From Saccharofermentans sp. (GTDB lineage: Bacteria > Bacillota > Clostridia > Saccharofermentanales > Saccharofermentanaceae): 52,387 bases of DNA. The stretch spans positions 1 through 52,387 of the forward strand of contig JAIKZM010000199.1 of the NCBI GenBank assembly GCA_024682215.1, written 5' to 3'. The position numbers were made by a program, and so were the translations under genes. Positions 1 to 14,535 of the stretch are shown here, piece after piece. The notes under the pieces were generated by a model, which was not told where the DNA came from, searched no databases, and saw only the letters and a program-made list of their open reading frames with translations. Numbering within the stretch: position 1 is the stretch's first letter; each line of letters begins with the position of its first letter.

Positions 1-345
1 TGATTGACGGATTTATTGACGATTTTGGTCATTTCCGTACAGATTTTCGTCAATGAAAGTGATGGACGAGGTGCAGGTCAAATTTCTAACACTTGAAGAG
101 CACTTCTTTCGGCGAGCGATTGCTTGTAAAGTTCTTTATCATGCGAATGACTCAAACAATGACTATTTTTCCCAAAACAGTCACTATTCCAGTCATTTTG
201 GGGTGAAAATGAATCAAACAGTGACTGAAAACCCGAAATCAGTCATTTTTTCAGTCATTCGCCGAAAAGGCCCACGCCTCACTCATTCACCCCAAAGGGC
301 CTCCTCTTCGTTCATTAAAAAGCCCCCTCTTCAGTCATTCACAAA
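1..345. repeat. Gene-free stretch with AGTCATT/AATGACT repeats
   Basis: I see no convincing gene here. An open frame at 53-391 (+) lacks a ribosome binding site and its peptide is low in complexity. The stretch is crowded with a 7-base word: AGTCATT at 191, 241, 253 and 333, its complement AATGACT at 146 and 158, and near variants at 27 (GGTCATT), 179 (AGTCACT) and 221 (GTGACT). An 8-bp inverted pair ATTGACGA/TCGTCAAT lies at 15-22 and 47-54. The repeats could be a regulator-binding array or remnants of an element; the function is unknown. Confidence 0.5.
220..251 (+). terminator. Terminator-like hairpin, forward strand
   Basis: Arms AGTGACTGA (220-228) and TCAGTCATT (239-247) pair over 9 bp with one G-U, around a 10-base loop, and a run of T follows directly (246-251). 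It would stop forward transcription entering from the left edge of the window. It is built from the same AGTCATT word that is repeated around it, so it may instead belong to that repeat array. Confidence 0.4.
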
Positions 346-370
346 AGGACCGCCCCAACCGGAGCGGCCC
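342..370 (-). terminator. groESL rho-independent terminator
   Basis: On the minus strand a 10-bp GC-rich stem (361-370 pairing with 347-356, two G-U pairs, loop GGTT) is followed by TTTTGT. It lies about 100 bases past the groEL stop and is the natural end of the groESL transcript. Confidence 0.75.
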
Positions 371-391
371 TTAAGGTTTATTGTTATGTGA

Positions 392-465
392 GAACGATAT
401 TGATTGCGCGAGCGATTCCGCACAAGCTCCGCGCGGAGGACCTAGCGAGCGCAACAATAGCGTTC
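392..465. repeat. Imperfect long inverted repeat after groEL
   Basis: Arms at 392-409 and 449-465 are near-perfect complements: 16 matching positions, one mismatch and one extra base. Between them lies a perfect palindrome, CTCCGCGCGGAG (427-438). The element ends 2 bases from the groEL stop codon and is clearly separate from the terminator at 342-370. It could be a REP/MITE-like intergenic repeat or a structured 3' UTR. I found no second copy in this window. Confidence 0.6.
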
Positions 466-467
466 GA

Positions 468-2093
<1,626 letters not shown>

Positions 2094-2102
2094 TTATCTC
2101 GA

Positions 2103-2455
<353 letters not shown>

Positions 2456-2458
2456 CTA

Positions 2459-2487
2459 AATATAATTCTCAAACCTGGAGATGTCAA
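2459..2487 (-). promoter_or_regulatory. groESL sigma-A promoter
   Basis: On the minus strand TTGACA (2482-2487) and TATATT (2459-2464) are separated by exactly 17 bases. The CIRCE operator begins a few bases downstream, across the expected transcription start. This is a strong vegetative promoter under HrcA repression. Confidence 0.9.
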
Positions 2488-2497
2488 TACGAATATC

Positions 2498-2521
2498 AAA
2501 AAAAGTCAAAAATGATTTTTG
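2498..2521 (-). terminator. Possible galE terminator
   Basis: CAAAAAT/ATTTTTG pair around a tiny loop (2507-2521) just after the galE stop, and are followed on the minus strand by seven T (2498-2504). The stem is AT-rich and weak, so termination before the groES promoter would be partial at best. Confidence 0.4.
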
Positions 2522-2522
2522 G

Positions 2523-3545
2523 TCAGTCTTTAAGGCCTTCCGGGTTCATTGTCTGCCATTTCCAGCAGGATGAACACATCTCTTCTATTCCGTACTTTGC
2601 CTTGAAACCGAGCACCTTTTCCGCCTTGTCCGTGGATGCGTAGCAGACCGCAATGTCTCCGGGACGTCTGGGGCCGAAAACATGTTTGATAGGATGACCG
2701 CATGCCTTTTCGAAAGCGGCGACCGCTTCCTTGACCGAGGTGCCCTTTCCAGTGCCGAGATTGAATACGCTTACGGATTCGTCTGACTTTGCAAGATACT
2801 CGATCGCCTTAACATGGCCGTCAGCAAGGTCGCAGACATGTATGTAGTCACGAAGGCACGTTCCGTCCGGTGTGTCGTAATCGTCTCCGAAAACGGTAAG
2901 GCACTCGAGCGTTCCGCCCGCAACCTTAGAAATATAAGGAAACAGGTTATTAGGTATTCCTTTGGGATCCTCTCCGATCAGTCCGCTCTCGTGAGCTCCG
3001 ACCGGGTTAAAGTATCTGAGGAGGCATATCCTCATCTCAGGATGCGCAACCGCATAATCGCGGAGGATCTGCTCGATCATCCACTTTGTCCAGCCGTAAG
3101 GGTTGGTGCATGTGCCGAGAGGGCTTGCCTCTGTAAAAGGCACATCTTCGCTCATTCCGTAGACTGTTGCGGAGGAACTGAAAACAAGGTTCCTGACGCC
3201 GTGCTTTTCCATTGACTTGAGAACGGCGATCATGCTGCCTATGTTGTTTGAATAGTATTCGAGCGGCATCCTGACCGATTCGCCTACCGCCTTAAGGCCC
3301 GCGAAATGGATGACACTGTCGATCTTGTTCTCGTCAAAGACCTTGTCCAGAGCTGTTTCATCACAGCAGTCGATCTTGTAGAACTTGAATTCCCTGCCGG
3401 TTATCTGCTTGAGGCGGTTCTGGACCTCCATCTTACTGTTTGCCAGATTATCTGCGATGACTACGTCATAGCCGTTGTTGAAAAGTGAAATGACCGTATG
3501 GGATCCGATATAACCGTTTCCGCCGGTAACAAGAATTGTAGGCAT
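2523..3545 (-). CDS. galE: UDP-glucose 4-epimerase
   Basis: GalE interconverts UDP-glucose and UDP-galactose with bound NAD, serving the Leloir pathway and supplying UDP-galactose for surface polysaccharide. It is an extended short-chain dehydrogenase fold: the NAD motif TGGNGYIGSHT lies at residues 7-17, the catalytic YxxxK pair is Tyr150/Lys154 (PYGWTK), and a serine stretch SSSATVYG lies near 124-130. The length of 340 residues is typical. I start it at the ATG at 3545, which has AAGGAG upstream; a longer frame begins ten codons earlier without such a site. It is a single gene between the two-component system and groESL. Confidence 0.95.
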   Translation of the reverse strand: MPTILVTGGNGYIGSHTVISLFNNGYDVVIADNLANSKMEVQNRLKQITGREFKFYKIDCCDETALDKVFDENKIDSVIHFAGLKAVGESVRMPLEYYSNNIGSMIAVLKSMEKHGVRNLVFSSSATVYGMSEDVPFTEASPLGTCTNPYGWTKWMIEQILRDYAVAHPEMRICLLRYFNPVGAHESGLIGEDPKGIPNNLFPYISKVAGGTLECLTVFGDDYDTPDGTCLRDYIHVCDLADGHVKAIEYLAKSDESVSVFNLGTGKGTSVKEAVAAFEKACGHPIKHVFGPRRPGDIAVCYASTDKAEKVLGFKAKYGIEEMCSSCWKWQTMNPEGLKD

Positions 3546-3698
3546 AATGATTCTCCTTTTGCCGCTATGTATCACTATTTAATCACAAAAACCGTTACCA
3601 TTAAATCAATTCCTCATATTTGCACCAAATTAACATATTAAAAGATCGATGTTAGGTTAAAATACTCTCATCTACATTATTGAGAAACGGATTTTTAC

Positions 3699-4433
3699 AT
3701 GGACAAACTCATTTACATTGCAGATGATGATGACAATATCAGAAATCTGCTCAAATCATTCCTTGAAAGAGAAGAATTCAGATGCATCGGTTTTCCTACC
3801 GGTGACGCTCTTCTGGAGCAGTATTCCAATTCACCCTGTGATCTCGTCATCCTCGATGTCATGATGCCCGGCCACGACGGTTTCTATATCCTGAAAGAGA
3901 TCAGGAAGTCATCCAATGTCCCGATCATAATGCTTACCGCAAAGGACAGTGATGCTGATTATATCCAGGGTCTCGATCTCGGCAGCGACGATTACTTCAC
4001 GAAGCCGTTCTCACCCGTCAAGCTCGTTTCAAAGGTCAAATCAGTACTTAAGAGACAGGAAGAACTGACCGGCAAGACATCCGCAAAAGAGACTGACGAC
4101 GGTCTCATCTCTTTCGCTGACATAGTTATCAACAGAAAGACAAAGGAAGCAACCCTTTCAGGCGAACCTTTCCCGCTTACCCCGAACGAGTACGCTCTTC
4201 TTACATATCTCATCTCCAACAGGGACAGAGCTATTTCAAGAACTGAGCTTCTCGACAAAATCTGGGGTTATGAGACACAGGTCGAGACGCGAGTTGCAGA
4301 CGATACCGTTAAAAGACTCCGTAAGAAGATCTCTCATTCCGGAGCAAGGATCTCCACTATCTGGGGATACGGTTTCCGTCTTGTAACGAGATCCGAAGAA
4401 GACGGCGCTGAAGGAGAAGATTCGGAAGACTAA
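3699..4433 (+). CDS. OmpR/PhoB-family response regulator
   Basis: This DNA-binding response regulator is the partner of the kinase that follows. The receiver domain (about 1-120) has the acidic pocket DDDD at 10-13, phospho-acceptor Asp53 (VILDVMMPG), Thr80 and Lys102 (TKPF). A winged-helix DNA-binding domain of the OmpR type fills residues about 135-232, with the usual TPNEYALLTYL and VKRLRKKI segments. The C-terminus is an acidic tail. The stop codon is followed immediately by the ATG of the kinase, so the two are co-transcribed. The signal and the target genes are unknown; nothing next to it points to a regulon. Confidence 0.93.
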   Translation: MDKLIYIADDDDNIRNLLKSFLEREEFRCIGFPTGDALLEQYSNSPCDLVILDVMMPGHDGFYILKEIRKSSNVPIIMLTAKDSDADYIQGLDLGSDDYFTKPFSPVKLVSKVKSVLKRQEELTGKTSAKETDDGLISFADIVINRKTKEATLSGEPFPLTPNEYALLTYLISNRDRAISRTELLDKIWGYETQVETRVADDTVKRLRKKISHSGARISTIWGYGFRLVTRSEEDGAEGEDSED

Positions 4434-6014
4434 ATGACAGAGAGCAGCAATAGCGCAAAGAAGAAAAAGCCGACACGGAGCAAATCATCGTTCCGTGTCC
4501 CTATTGCCATGCACTTCTATGCGCTGCAGATCGTCGCGATCCTGCTCGTTATCTTCATCATCAACTTTTACGTTCAGTCGATCGTAAAGAACTACATAGC
4601 CCAGGAGTGTAAAGCCAGGATCGTAACGGCCGTAAGCTCGACCAAGAACTTTACCATCGCTTTCCAGAACGAACTCGAAAAAGACAAAAGGACCGAAGAT
4701 GACATCCAGGACTTTCTCATGAAGTCCATCCGTACTGCCGACCTTTCAAACCAGGCCAGCATCGCGCTCTACACATACGACGCGAACACGAACAAGTGCC
4801 TTTTGATGTGGCCTACTTCCGACTATAACGTTAATTACGCAAACAGCGCATCGAACGTCGTTTACCATGTCGTTTCCGAAGGCGGCCACCGCAATCTGCG
4901 CGATACACAGACCACAAGCATCAACGGTAACCTCATCTACTACAAATCCGTAGGCTTCTCATACAATATCGGAAACAACCAGACAAAAGAACTTGAAGGC
5001 TACTACCTGCTGGTATATGTAAACTCCGGTTCCTACTATTCGTTCATGGCGCAGATCACTCTCGCCCTCGTTCAGGCAGCTCTCCTCGCCATTATAATCG
5101 CAGGCGTACTGAGCTTCATTCTCTCCTACCCTCTCATTTCCTCAACAGGAAGGCTTTCACGTTTCGCGGCGCGTGTCGCAAAGGGTGACTTCGAACCCCT
5201 AAAAGGCCAGATACGGAGCAAAGAGCTTTCAGAGCTTGGTGACACAATGAACAGGATGGCCCATAAGCTCGAGGAAGCCGATGTCGAGCAGAAGACATTC
5301 TTCCAGAACGCTTCACACGAACTCCGTACGCCCCTCATGTCAATCCAGGGTTATGCGGAAGGCTTGAAATTCGGGGTCTTCGAAGACAAGTCATCAAGAG
5401 ACAATGCGATCGATGTCATCATTGCCGAGACTGAAAGACTTTCCGGACTGGTTGAGAACCTCCTCTCCATCTCAAAGATGGACATGAGCAAGAGCGGCAA
5501 CTACGAGGTAAAGAAACAGAACCTCAACGTCAAGGTACTCTGCGAAACCATAATCGACAGGGTCAGAGGCAACTTCATCCACGAAGACAAGGCTATCATT
5601 AACAGGATCAATGCCGACAGCCTCTATATCTACGCAAACGAGAACGACATGATCAGATGTCTCGAGAACATCTTCTCCAACTGTCTGAGATACTGCAACA
5701 AAGCAGTTACCTTCGACTGCAGGCCTGACAGTTTCAGAAGAAAGGTCACTTTCTCAATAGGAGATGACGGCCCCGGTATCTCACCCGAAGTACTTGATCA
5801 CCTTTTCGAGCGTTTCTCCAAAGGCAAGGACGGAAAGCACGGTATCGGCCTTGCGCTTGCCCAGGCTATCGCAAACGAGCACGGCGGAACTGTCAACGCG
5901 TACAACAAGCCCGACGGCGGCGCTTGCTTTGAAGTAACCATACCTCTCGTCAAGAAACGCGACCAGCTCACCAAGATCAACAACTTAAGAGCAGAAAAGA
6001 AAGACAGGAAATAA
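4434..6014 (+). CDS. Membrane sensor histidine kinase
   Basis: The kinase is expected to phosphorylate the preceding response regulator. Residues 1-25 are basic and cytosolic. A transmembrane helix at about 29-50, an extracytoplasmic sensor region at about 51-204 and a second helix at about 205-232 are followed by a HAMP linker (to about 285). The H-box SHELRTP carries His295. The ATPase domain shows the N-box (NIFSNCLRYC), G1 box (GDDGPGIS) and G2 box (GKHGIGLALAQ). The length of 526 residues suits a classic sensor. The extracytoplasmic part resembles no named ligand domain that I recognise, so the stimulus cannot be stated. Confidence 0.93.
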   Translation: MTESSNSAKKKKPTRSKSSFRVPIAMHFYALQIVAILLVIFIINFYVQSIVKNYIAQECKARIVTAVSSTKNFTIAFQNELEKDKRTEDDIQDFLMKSIRTADLSNQASIALYTYDANTNKCLLMWPTSDYNVNYANSASNVVYHVVSEGGHRNLRDTQTTSINGNLIYYKSVGFSYNIGNNQTKELEGYYLLVYVNSGSYYSFMAQITLALVQAALLAIIIAGVLSFILSYPLISSTGRLSRFAARVAKGDFEPLKGQIRSKELSELGDTMNRMAHKLEEADVEQKTFFQNASHELRTPLMSIQGYAEGLKFGVFEDKSSRDNAIDVIIAETERLSGLVENLLSISKMDMSKSGNYEVKKQNLNVKVLCETIIDRVRGNFIHEDKAIINRINADSLYIYANENDMIRCLENIFSNCLRYCNKAVTFDCRPDSFRRKVTFSIGDDGPGISPEVLDHLFERFSKGKDGKHGIGLALAQAIANEHGGTVNAYNKPDGGACFEVTIPLVKKRDQLTKINNLRAEKKDRK

Positions 6015-6021
6015 GTCTTTA

Positions 6022-6050
6022 TTGCTTTATATAAATAGCATAAGTAATAT
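6022..6050 (+). promoter_or_regulatory. queA-tgt promoter
   Basis: TTGCTT (6022-6027), a 17-base spacer and TAATAT (6045-6050) lie about 50 bases before queA. No preQ1 riboswitch is visible in this short leader. Confidence 0.6.
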
Positions 6051-6100
6051 CCTTATGTTACAATCTTGCGGTAAAAAATCTCTTTATAAAGGCAATAAAC

Positions 6101-8783
<2,683 letters not shown>

Positions 8784-8787
<4 letters not shown>

Positions 8788-9686
8788 ATAAGGCTCCTGT
8801 CCATCTTGATGACGACCGCGGAGAAGTTATCCTGCTTTGGCAGTTTCTTGTTCTGCACTCCGCTCTTGAGGATCCTTGCAAGCTGCTTGGCACCGTAGTC
8901 AGCCGATAGGATGTTGGACATCCTGTGCAGCGATACAGCATCCGTGACGCCGTCCGTACTTACGATTATTATATCGTCCTCATAGAGCTGTATCGGCCTG
9001 GAAGTATGGATAACATTGGTCTCGATATTTCCTACAAAATCGATAAGTGCCTTTGCCCTTGAATTGCGGTATGCCTCGGAAGTATCCATGCCGCCTTCGG
9101 CAAGCTTTCTTATAAGGAGCGAAACGTAATTCTGCTTGTGGTTTAACAGCGTTGCCCTGCCCTTCCTTATAAGGATTATGTTGCTGTCGCCCACGCTGTA
9201 GAAGTTCATCATGTTCTTCATTATGTGAGTCATTACGAGAGTGGCACCGGCGCCAAGGCGGTACTGCTCATAGACCTCGGTGGAGATCTTCCTGATCGTC
9301 TCGGCATTAGCCTCCTGATCGTCGAACTTCATCGGATACGCTTCTGCAAGCTTTTCGACAACATACTGCGAAACGACTTCACCGTAAAGAAGTCCGCCCA
9401 TACCGTCGGAACATGCGGCTATGACGCCGTTCGTGTACGCTTCCTCAAGGTGCGAGATATATACCGAGTCCTCCTGGTTGTCACGCTTGCCTTTGCAGTG
9501 GAAATAAGCAACGTCGCATACGAGGAGATTGTCCGTGTCAGTTCCGGTTGTCTTCCTGAGCTTTAGAAGGCTCAATATCGTAGTAAGCGCGACATAGATA
9601 AAGGACAGGAAAGCAGATACGAAAAGAGCCGCAGCTATCTCGATGAGCAGTATTGTCTGATCCGGCAAGAGCGTAAAATCAGGCAT
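8784..9686 (-). CDS. Membrane-anchored PP2C-type Ser/Thr phosphatase
   Basis: This is a metal-dependent protein phosphatase of the PPM/PP2C family. A hydrophobic helix at about residues 9-38 anchors it in the membrane. The PP2C signatures follow: RDNQED near 63-68, SDGMGG near 92-97, GDSN, STDGVTD and QDNFSAVVI. All metal-binding aspartates are present, so it should be active. It lies 56 bases after trmFO and is coupled by a 4-base overlap to a degenerate PP2C-like gene. No partner Hanks-type kinase is in this window. Confidence 0.88.
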
Positions 9687-9742
9687 TCTCCTTCTCCTTT
9701 CCAGGCATGCGGTCCTAAAGTTTGATCATGTCTGCCGGATTA

Positions 9743-11098
9743 TTACCCCGGACAAATAGTTTCCAAATATTCCTTCATGTGCGCTATCTCTTCAAGTGCC
9801 CTGTCTGCTATAGCGCGGTTCTTATCTTTCTTTCCGGTCTTTCCCTTGAATCTTCCGGCGACCGGGGACATTATTCCGTGATTTGCGTTCATGGGCTGGA
9901 AATGTCTGACCGAAGGATCGGAAACATAAAGAGCCATGGATCCGATAGCAGTATCAGCCGTCGGTTCGAAAGCGTCATCCCTGCCCAATGCCATGAGTCC
10001 TGCATAGTAACCTGCAAGGAAGCCTGACGCGGTCGATTCGATGTAACCTTCAACGCCTGTTATCTGGCCCGCGAAAAAGACCTGCGGACGCTCCCTTAAC
10101 GAATAGCGGGAACTGAGACACTTGGGCGAATTCAGATATGAATTGCGGTGCATTACGCCGTATCTTATGTACTCTGCGTTCTCAAGTCCCGGGATCATCC
10201 CGAAAACACGCTTCTGTTCAGGGAACTTTAACCTTGTCTGGAAACCGACGAGATTGTACATTGTGCTTCCGCGGTCGTCCTGACGCAGCTGAAGGCATGC
10301 GTAGGGTTCTTTTCCTGTCTTGGGATCAATGAGTCCGACGGGTTTGAGCGGGCCGAACCTCATCGTGTCCTCACCCCTGGAAGCCATGGTCTCAATGGGC
10401 ATGCAGCCTTCAAACACTATCTCTTTGTCGAAATCCTTGACATCGGCACGCTCTGCCAGAACGAGTTCGTTCCTGAAAGCGATATACTCTTCCTTCGTCA
10501 TGGGGCAGTTGATGTAATCATCTCCGCCCTTGCCGTATCTCGATGCCCTGAAGGCCTTGTTCATGTCGATGGAATCTGCGGATACGATCGGAGCAGCGGC
10601 ATCAAAGAAATGCATTCCGTCATCTCCGGTCACCCTCATGATGTCCTCATAAAGAGGGCCTGCAGTAAGCGGACCGGTTGCAATGATGACGATACCGTCA
10701 TCGGGTATCCTGGTGATCTCGCCGTCAACTATCTCGATCAGGGGATTATTCCTGATCTTGGCCGTTATGTATGACGAAAACTCGGTTCTGTCCACAGCCA
10801 GAGCTCCGCCTGCGGGAACCTGAGCCTTGTCGGCTGCTTCCATTATAAGTGAGCCGAGACGTCTCAACTCCTCTTTCAAAAGCCCGATCGCATTCTCCGT
10901 AGAAGCCGCTCTCAGAGAATTGCTGCATACGAGTTCAGCGAAGTTATCACTGTGATGGGCGGGCGTCATCTTAAGGGGCTTCATCTCGCAAAGCCTTACT
11001 TTTACGCCCAGGGAAGCAAGGATATTGGCAGCTTCACAGCCGGCGAGTCCTGCTCCTACGACGGTTACCGCCGGAGCATTACTCAACGTTGCCGTCAT
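9743..11098 (-). CDS. trmFO: Folate/FAD-dependent tRNA (uracil-54-C5) methyltransferase
   Basis: TrmFO makes ribothymidine at position 54 of tRNA using methylenetetrahydrofolate and FADH2; it replaces TrmA in many Gram-positives. The FAD motif [12 protein letters not shown] lies near the N-terminus, and the family blocks [29 protein letters not shown] and [12 protein letters not shown] follow. I start it at the ATG at 11098, behind GGAGG; this gives 451 residues and a 20-base overlap with the end of topA. A longer frame would overlap topA by about 100 bases and adds an unrelated leader. The order topA-trmFO is conserved in Bacillota. Confidence 0.95.
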   Translation of the reverse strand: MTATLSNAPAVTVVGAGLAGCEAANILASLGVKVRLCEMKPLKMTPAHHSDNFAELVCSNSLRAASTENAIGLLKEELRRLGSLIMEAADKAQVPAGGALAVDRTEFSSYITAKIRNNPLIEIVDGEITRIPDDGIVIIATGPLTAGPLYEDIMRVTGDDGMHFFDAAAPIVSADSIDMNKAFRASRYGKGGDDYINCPMTKEEYIAFRNELVLAERADVKDFDKEIVFEGCMPIETMASRGEDTMRFGPLKPVGLIDPKTGKEPYACLQLRQDDRGSTMYNLVGFQTRLKFPEQKRVFGMIPGLENAEYIRYGVMHRNSYLNSPKCLSSRYSLRERPQVFFAGQITGVEGYIESTASGFLAGYYAGLMALGRDDAFEPTADTAIGSMALYVSDPSVRHFQPMNANHGIMSPVAGRFKGKTGKKDKNRAIADRALEEIAHMKEYLETICPG

Positions 11099-13241
11099 TG
11101 CCGCGTCCTCCGCCGCTCTTACCCTTCTTTGCATTTGTAGGGCAATCCTTATTGGCGCACTTCGGATATACTTTCTTTCCATAGTGCTTCAGGACCATAT
11201 ACGAACCGCATTCAGAGCATACTCTGCCTTCGATCGGAAGATCCCATGAAATAAATCCGCAGTTGGGATCAGAACCCTTCTTGTCGCATGTATAGAATAC
11301 TTTGCCCTTATACTTCTTTGATCTGTGAGAAAGAAGTCCTGAACCGCAGTTCGGGCACTTACCCTTTGCAGCGACCTCTATATTCTTTGTGTATTTGCAC
11401 TCAGGGAAATTCTCGCAGGCGATGAACTTACCGTATCTGCCTTCCTTGAAGAGAAGCTCTCCGCCGCAAAGAGGGCATGTCTCGCCTGTCTTCTCGGGCT
11501 CGAAAGTAACCTTCTCGATGGAATCCTTAGCGCTCTTAACCTGTGAATCGAACTCAGGATAGAAGTCCTCAAGAACCTTATCCCACTGTTCTTTCCCTTC
11601 TTCGACCTTATCGAGGCGATCTTCCATTCCAGCGGTAAAGGATACGTCTACGATCTCCTTGAAGTTGTCGTTCAAGAGGTTTGTAACGATCTTTCCAAGG
11701 TCAGTGATAAGGAGCATCCTGCCGTTCTTCTCGATGTAGTTTCTGTCGAGGATCGTGGTAATAGTAGGAGCGTATGTTGAAGGACGGCCAATGCCGTTAT
11801 CTTCCATAGCCTTGATGAGCGTAGCTTCCGTATAGTGCGGAGGCGGAGTAGTAAACTTCTGTGAAGCATTGAAATCAAGCACTTCAAGCTTCATACCGTC
11901 CTCGAGCGGAGGTATCTTGGCTTTTGCTTCGCCATCCTCGCCCTTAGGAGTGTCTTCTGCGATATCGGCATAAAGAACAAGGTATCCCTTGAAGATGACC
12001 GTCTCGCCTGCTGCTCTGAAGATCCTGCCGTTGCATGAAGCCTGAACGGTAACAGTATCGAGTTTTGCGGAAGCCATCTGTGTGGCAAGGAACCTGTCCC
12101 AGATAAGCGAATAGAGCTTGTACTGATCGTTAGTAAGTGAAGATCTGATGGTTTCAGGATCCATGTCGAAATGAGTTGGCCTGATAGCTTCATGTGCATC
12201 CTGTGCGGAATTCTTGTTCTTGTATTCGCGCTTATAACGTGAGCAGTATTCTTCACCGAATCTCTTCTTGATGAGGTCCTTAGCGGCAGCTACGGCCTCT
12301 TCCGAGATCCTTACGGAGTCGGTTCTGATGTAGGATACGAGAGCCGTCTGGCCTGCGCCTGAGATCTCGACACCTTCATAGAGCTGCTGGGCAATTGACA
12401 TCGTCTTCTTGGAAGAGAATCCGAGTCTCTTTGAAGCTTCCTGCTGGAGTGTTGATGTGGTAAACGGAGGATAAGGATTCCTCTCCTTCTTGCCCTTCTT
12501 TACGGAATCTACGATCAGAGGGCCGCTTCCGGCGTCCTTGAGAACGCGCTGAGCATCTTCCTCAGTTCTGAGCTCATCCTTAACGGCCTTTCCGCCGTCC
12601 ATGTATCCGTAGTAACCGAGAAGGAACTTATCGGACTGCTTTCCGGGTGTGGCAAGTGCCTTGATGAGCCAGTATTCCTCAGGTACGAACGCATCGATCT
12701 CAGCATCACGGTCCATTACGATCTTGGTGGCAACGGACTGAACTCGTCCTGCGGAAAGACCCTTTCTGACTTTCTGCCAGAGGAGCGGACTCAATTCATA
12801 ACCTACGAGTCTGTCGAGAACACGTCTTGCCTGCTGTGCATTGGCAAGGTTCATGTCGATCGCCCTGGGACTCTTTATGGCTTCCTGAACGGCAGACTTG
12901 GTAATCTCGTTGAATGTGATCCTGCACTTTGACTCAGGATCGATCTTAAGGACCTTGGCAAGGTGCCATGCGATTGCTTCTCCCTCGCGGTCAGGGTCCG
13001 TTGCGAGCAGTATCTCATCGCAGCCGGCTGACAGTTCCTTGAGTTCGCGGACGACCTTCTCCTTTCCCTTCATGGTAATATAAAGCGGCTTAAAGCCGTT
13101 CTTGACGTCTACGCCGAGATTGTTTGACGGCAGGTCACGGATGTGTCCGAGGGATGCTGTAATCTGGTAATCACTGCCCAGATATCTGCTGATGGTCTTC
13201 GATTTTGCAGGAGACTCAACGATTACTAACTTCTTTGCCAT
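11079..13241 (-). CDS. topA: DNA topoisomerase I (type IA)
   Basis: TopA relaxes negative supercoils by single-strand passage. The Toprim domain opens the protein ([11 protein letters not shown] at 7-17; acidic TDPDREGEA at 81-89). The active-site tyrosine is Tyr304 in SYIRTDS. Three C-terminal zinc-binding modules follow: CPLCGG with CENFPEC, CPNCG with [10 protein letters not shown], and CSECG with CANKDC. The 720-residue length is typical of Gram-positive enzymes. Start [11 protein letters not shown] has AAGGAA upstream. It stands 48 bases after dprA and overlaps trmFO, as part of the comM-dprA-topA-trmFO run. Confidence 0.97.
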   Translation of the reverse strand: MAKKLVIVESPAKSKTISRYLGSDYQITASLGHIRDLPSNNLGVDVKNGFKPLYITMKGKEKVVRELKELSAGCDEILLATDPDREGEAIAWHLAKVLKIDPESKCRITFNEITKSAVQEAIKSPRAIDMNLANAQQARRVLDRLVGYELSPLLWQKVRKGLSAGRVQSVATKIVMDRDAEIDAFVPEEYWLIKALATPGKQSDKFLLGYYGYMDGGKAVKDELRTEEDAQRVLKDAGSGPLIVDSVKKGKKERNPYPPFTTSTLQQEASKRLGFSSKKTMSIAQQLYEGVEISGAGQTALVSYIRTDSVRISEEAVAAAKDLIKKRFGEEYCSRYKREYKNKNSAQDAHEAIRPTHFDMDPETIRSSLTNDQYKLYSLIWDRFLATQMASAKLDTVTVQASCNGRIFRAAGETVIFKGYLVLYADIAEDTPKGEDGEAKAKIPPLEDGMKLEVLDFNASQKFTTPPPHYTEATLIKAMEDNGIGRPSTYAPTITTILDRNYIEKNGRMLLITDLGKIVTNLLNDNFKEIVDVSFTAGMEDRLDKVEEGKEQWDKVLEDFYPEFDSQVKSAKDSIEKVTFEPEKTGETCPLCGGELLFKEGRYGKFIACENFPECKYTKNIEVAAKGKCPNCGSGLLSHRSKKYKGKVFYTCDKKGSDPNCGFISWDLPIEGRVCSECGSYMVLKHYGKKVYPKCANKDCPTNAKKGKSGGGRGNDGNVE

Positions 13242-13289
13242 TTCAATGTTCCTTTATTTTATATAAATGATATTCATCATTATACAAAC

Positions 13290-14525
13290 CTAAAAAAATG
13301 TCAACGCATATTTTCCGTTTTCAAGGACAACCCTTCCCGACATCTGAAGGCCAATCAGAAGCTCTGATATCCTGTAGAACGGAAGCCCCAGGAATCTTGA
13401 AAGGCTGTCTATGTCAAGCGGCCTTACTGACAGTTTGTCTTCGATGAGCATTTTCCACTCATCATCAGTCACTTCCTCCGGGACTTTGTCTGCCTTCTGC
13501 CTGAGCATGGCGAGATTGTCTTTCGCTTCATTTTTAGCCTCCGACGGCCCGCACTCCGCCTGACATTCCTCCGGGAACTCCATCTTCCTGCATAAGATAG
13601 CCTGCGAAACCGAGTCGATGACGTTTTCTATCGAATACAGCACGCAGCATCCGTCCTCGAGCAGTTTCAGTCCTCCGGCCGCGTTCTCGCAGTATATGTT
13701 ATTTGGCAGCACGAATACTTCCTTGCCCTGTGCGGCAGCAAACGATGCCGTATGAAGAGTTCCCGACCTGGCACCTGCCTCCATTACCAGAGTACAATCC
13801 GAAAGTCCCGCAATAAGTCTGTTTCTTGACGGGAAGTATTGCCTCAGCGGCTGCTGGCCGGGCGGCATCTCGGATAAGATCAGTCCCTTACAGGTTATCT
13901 GCCTGTAAAGTTCCCTGTTCTCTGCCGGATAGATATTGTCAGGTCCTCCCGCCACTATCGCTATAGTGCTGCCCCTGCCCTCCAAAGCAGCCTGATGCGC
14001 CCTGCCGTCCACTCCGGTTGCCATTCCCGATACAATGGTGATTCCTTTATCCGACAGGTCCCTGCTGTAGCTTTCCGTAGCACAGAGAGCGTAGCTTCCG
14101 GCATTTCTCGAACCGACCACCGCAACAGCTCCGTTTCCGGAGGCTTGTGTGAGAAGTTCCTTTCGGCCTTTCCCGAATATGACACGCGGCATGCCTCCGA
14201 GCACCCTGAAGTTCAGCGGATAATCCTTATCGTTCACAGACAGCACGAAGATGGAGTTTTGCGAAGCTATGTCAACGTATCTGCCGCATGCTTTGACCAC
14301 CCTGTCATTTGAATCTTTCCATTCGGATATCTTCCTCATGGTGATATTGCTGAGACAGTATTCCTTTATCCTGCTTTCAGGCATTGACGCCAGATCATAC
14401 ATATCCCTGTGCGTCCTTATGAGACCACTGTCGATCATCTCACGTATGGTCTTGTAATCAACGGTGGTATTCATCCTTACTGCCGTATAGTAGAAATCCT
14501 TCATTTGATCTTTTGAATAGTCCAT
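13290..14525 (-). CDS. dprA: DNA-processing protein DprA (Smf)
   Basis: DprA binds incoming single-stranded DNA and loads RecA during natural transformation. The Rossmann-like core is visible: VVGSRNAGSYA, SGMATGVDGRAHQAAL, the RNRLIAGLSD block and EAGARSGTL. A C-terminal segment (WKMLIEDKLSVRPLDIDSL onward) fits the winged-helix tail of the family. I start it at the ATG at 14525 with GAGG upstream, 10 bases after the comM stop, giving 411 residues; the longer frame begins inside comM. The presence of dprA with comM hints at competence genes elsewhere, but both are also common in non-competent clostridia. Confidence 0.93.
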   Translation of the reverse strand: MDYSKDQMKDFYYTAVRMNTTVDYKTIREMIDSGLIRTHRDMYDLASMPESRIKEYCLSNITMRKISEWKDSNDRVVKACGRYVDIASQNSIFVLSVNDKDYPLNFRVLGGMPRVIFGKGRKELLTQASGNGAVAVVGSRNAGSYALCATESYSRDLSDKGITIVSGMATGVDGRAHQAALEGRGSTIAIVAGGPDNIYPAENRELYRQITCKGLILSEMPPGQQPLRQYFPSRNRLIAGLSDCTLVMEAGARSGTLHTASFAAAQGKEVFVLPNNIYCENAAGGLKLLEDGCCVLYSIENVIDSVSQAILCRKMEFPEECQAECGPSEAKNEAKDNLAMLRQKADKVPEEVTDDEWKMLIEDKLSVRPLDIDSLSRFLGLPFYRISELLIGLQMSGRVVLENGKYALTFF

Positions 14526-14535
14526 AACTCTGTCC

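Noticed and set aside
53-391. Forward open frame of 112 codons before groEL
   Set aside because: No ribosome binding site, low-complexity peptide, and it runs through the AGTCATT repeats and the groEL terminator hairpin.
6015-6100. preQ1 riboswitch before queA-tgt
   Set aside because: The 86-base leader holds a promoter but no preQ1 aptamer-like hairpin with an A-rich tail.
11099-11182. Longer N-terminus for trmFO
   Set aside because: It would overlap topA by about 100 bases and add residues unlike the family; the ATG at 11098 has GGAGG at a good distance.
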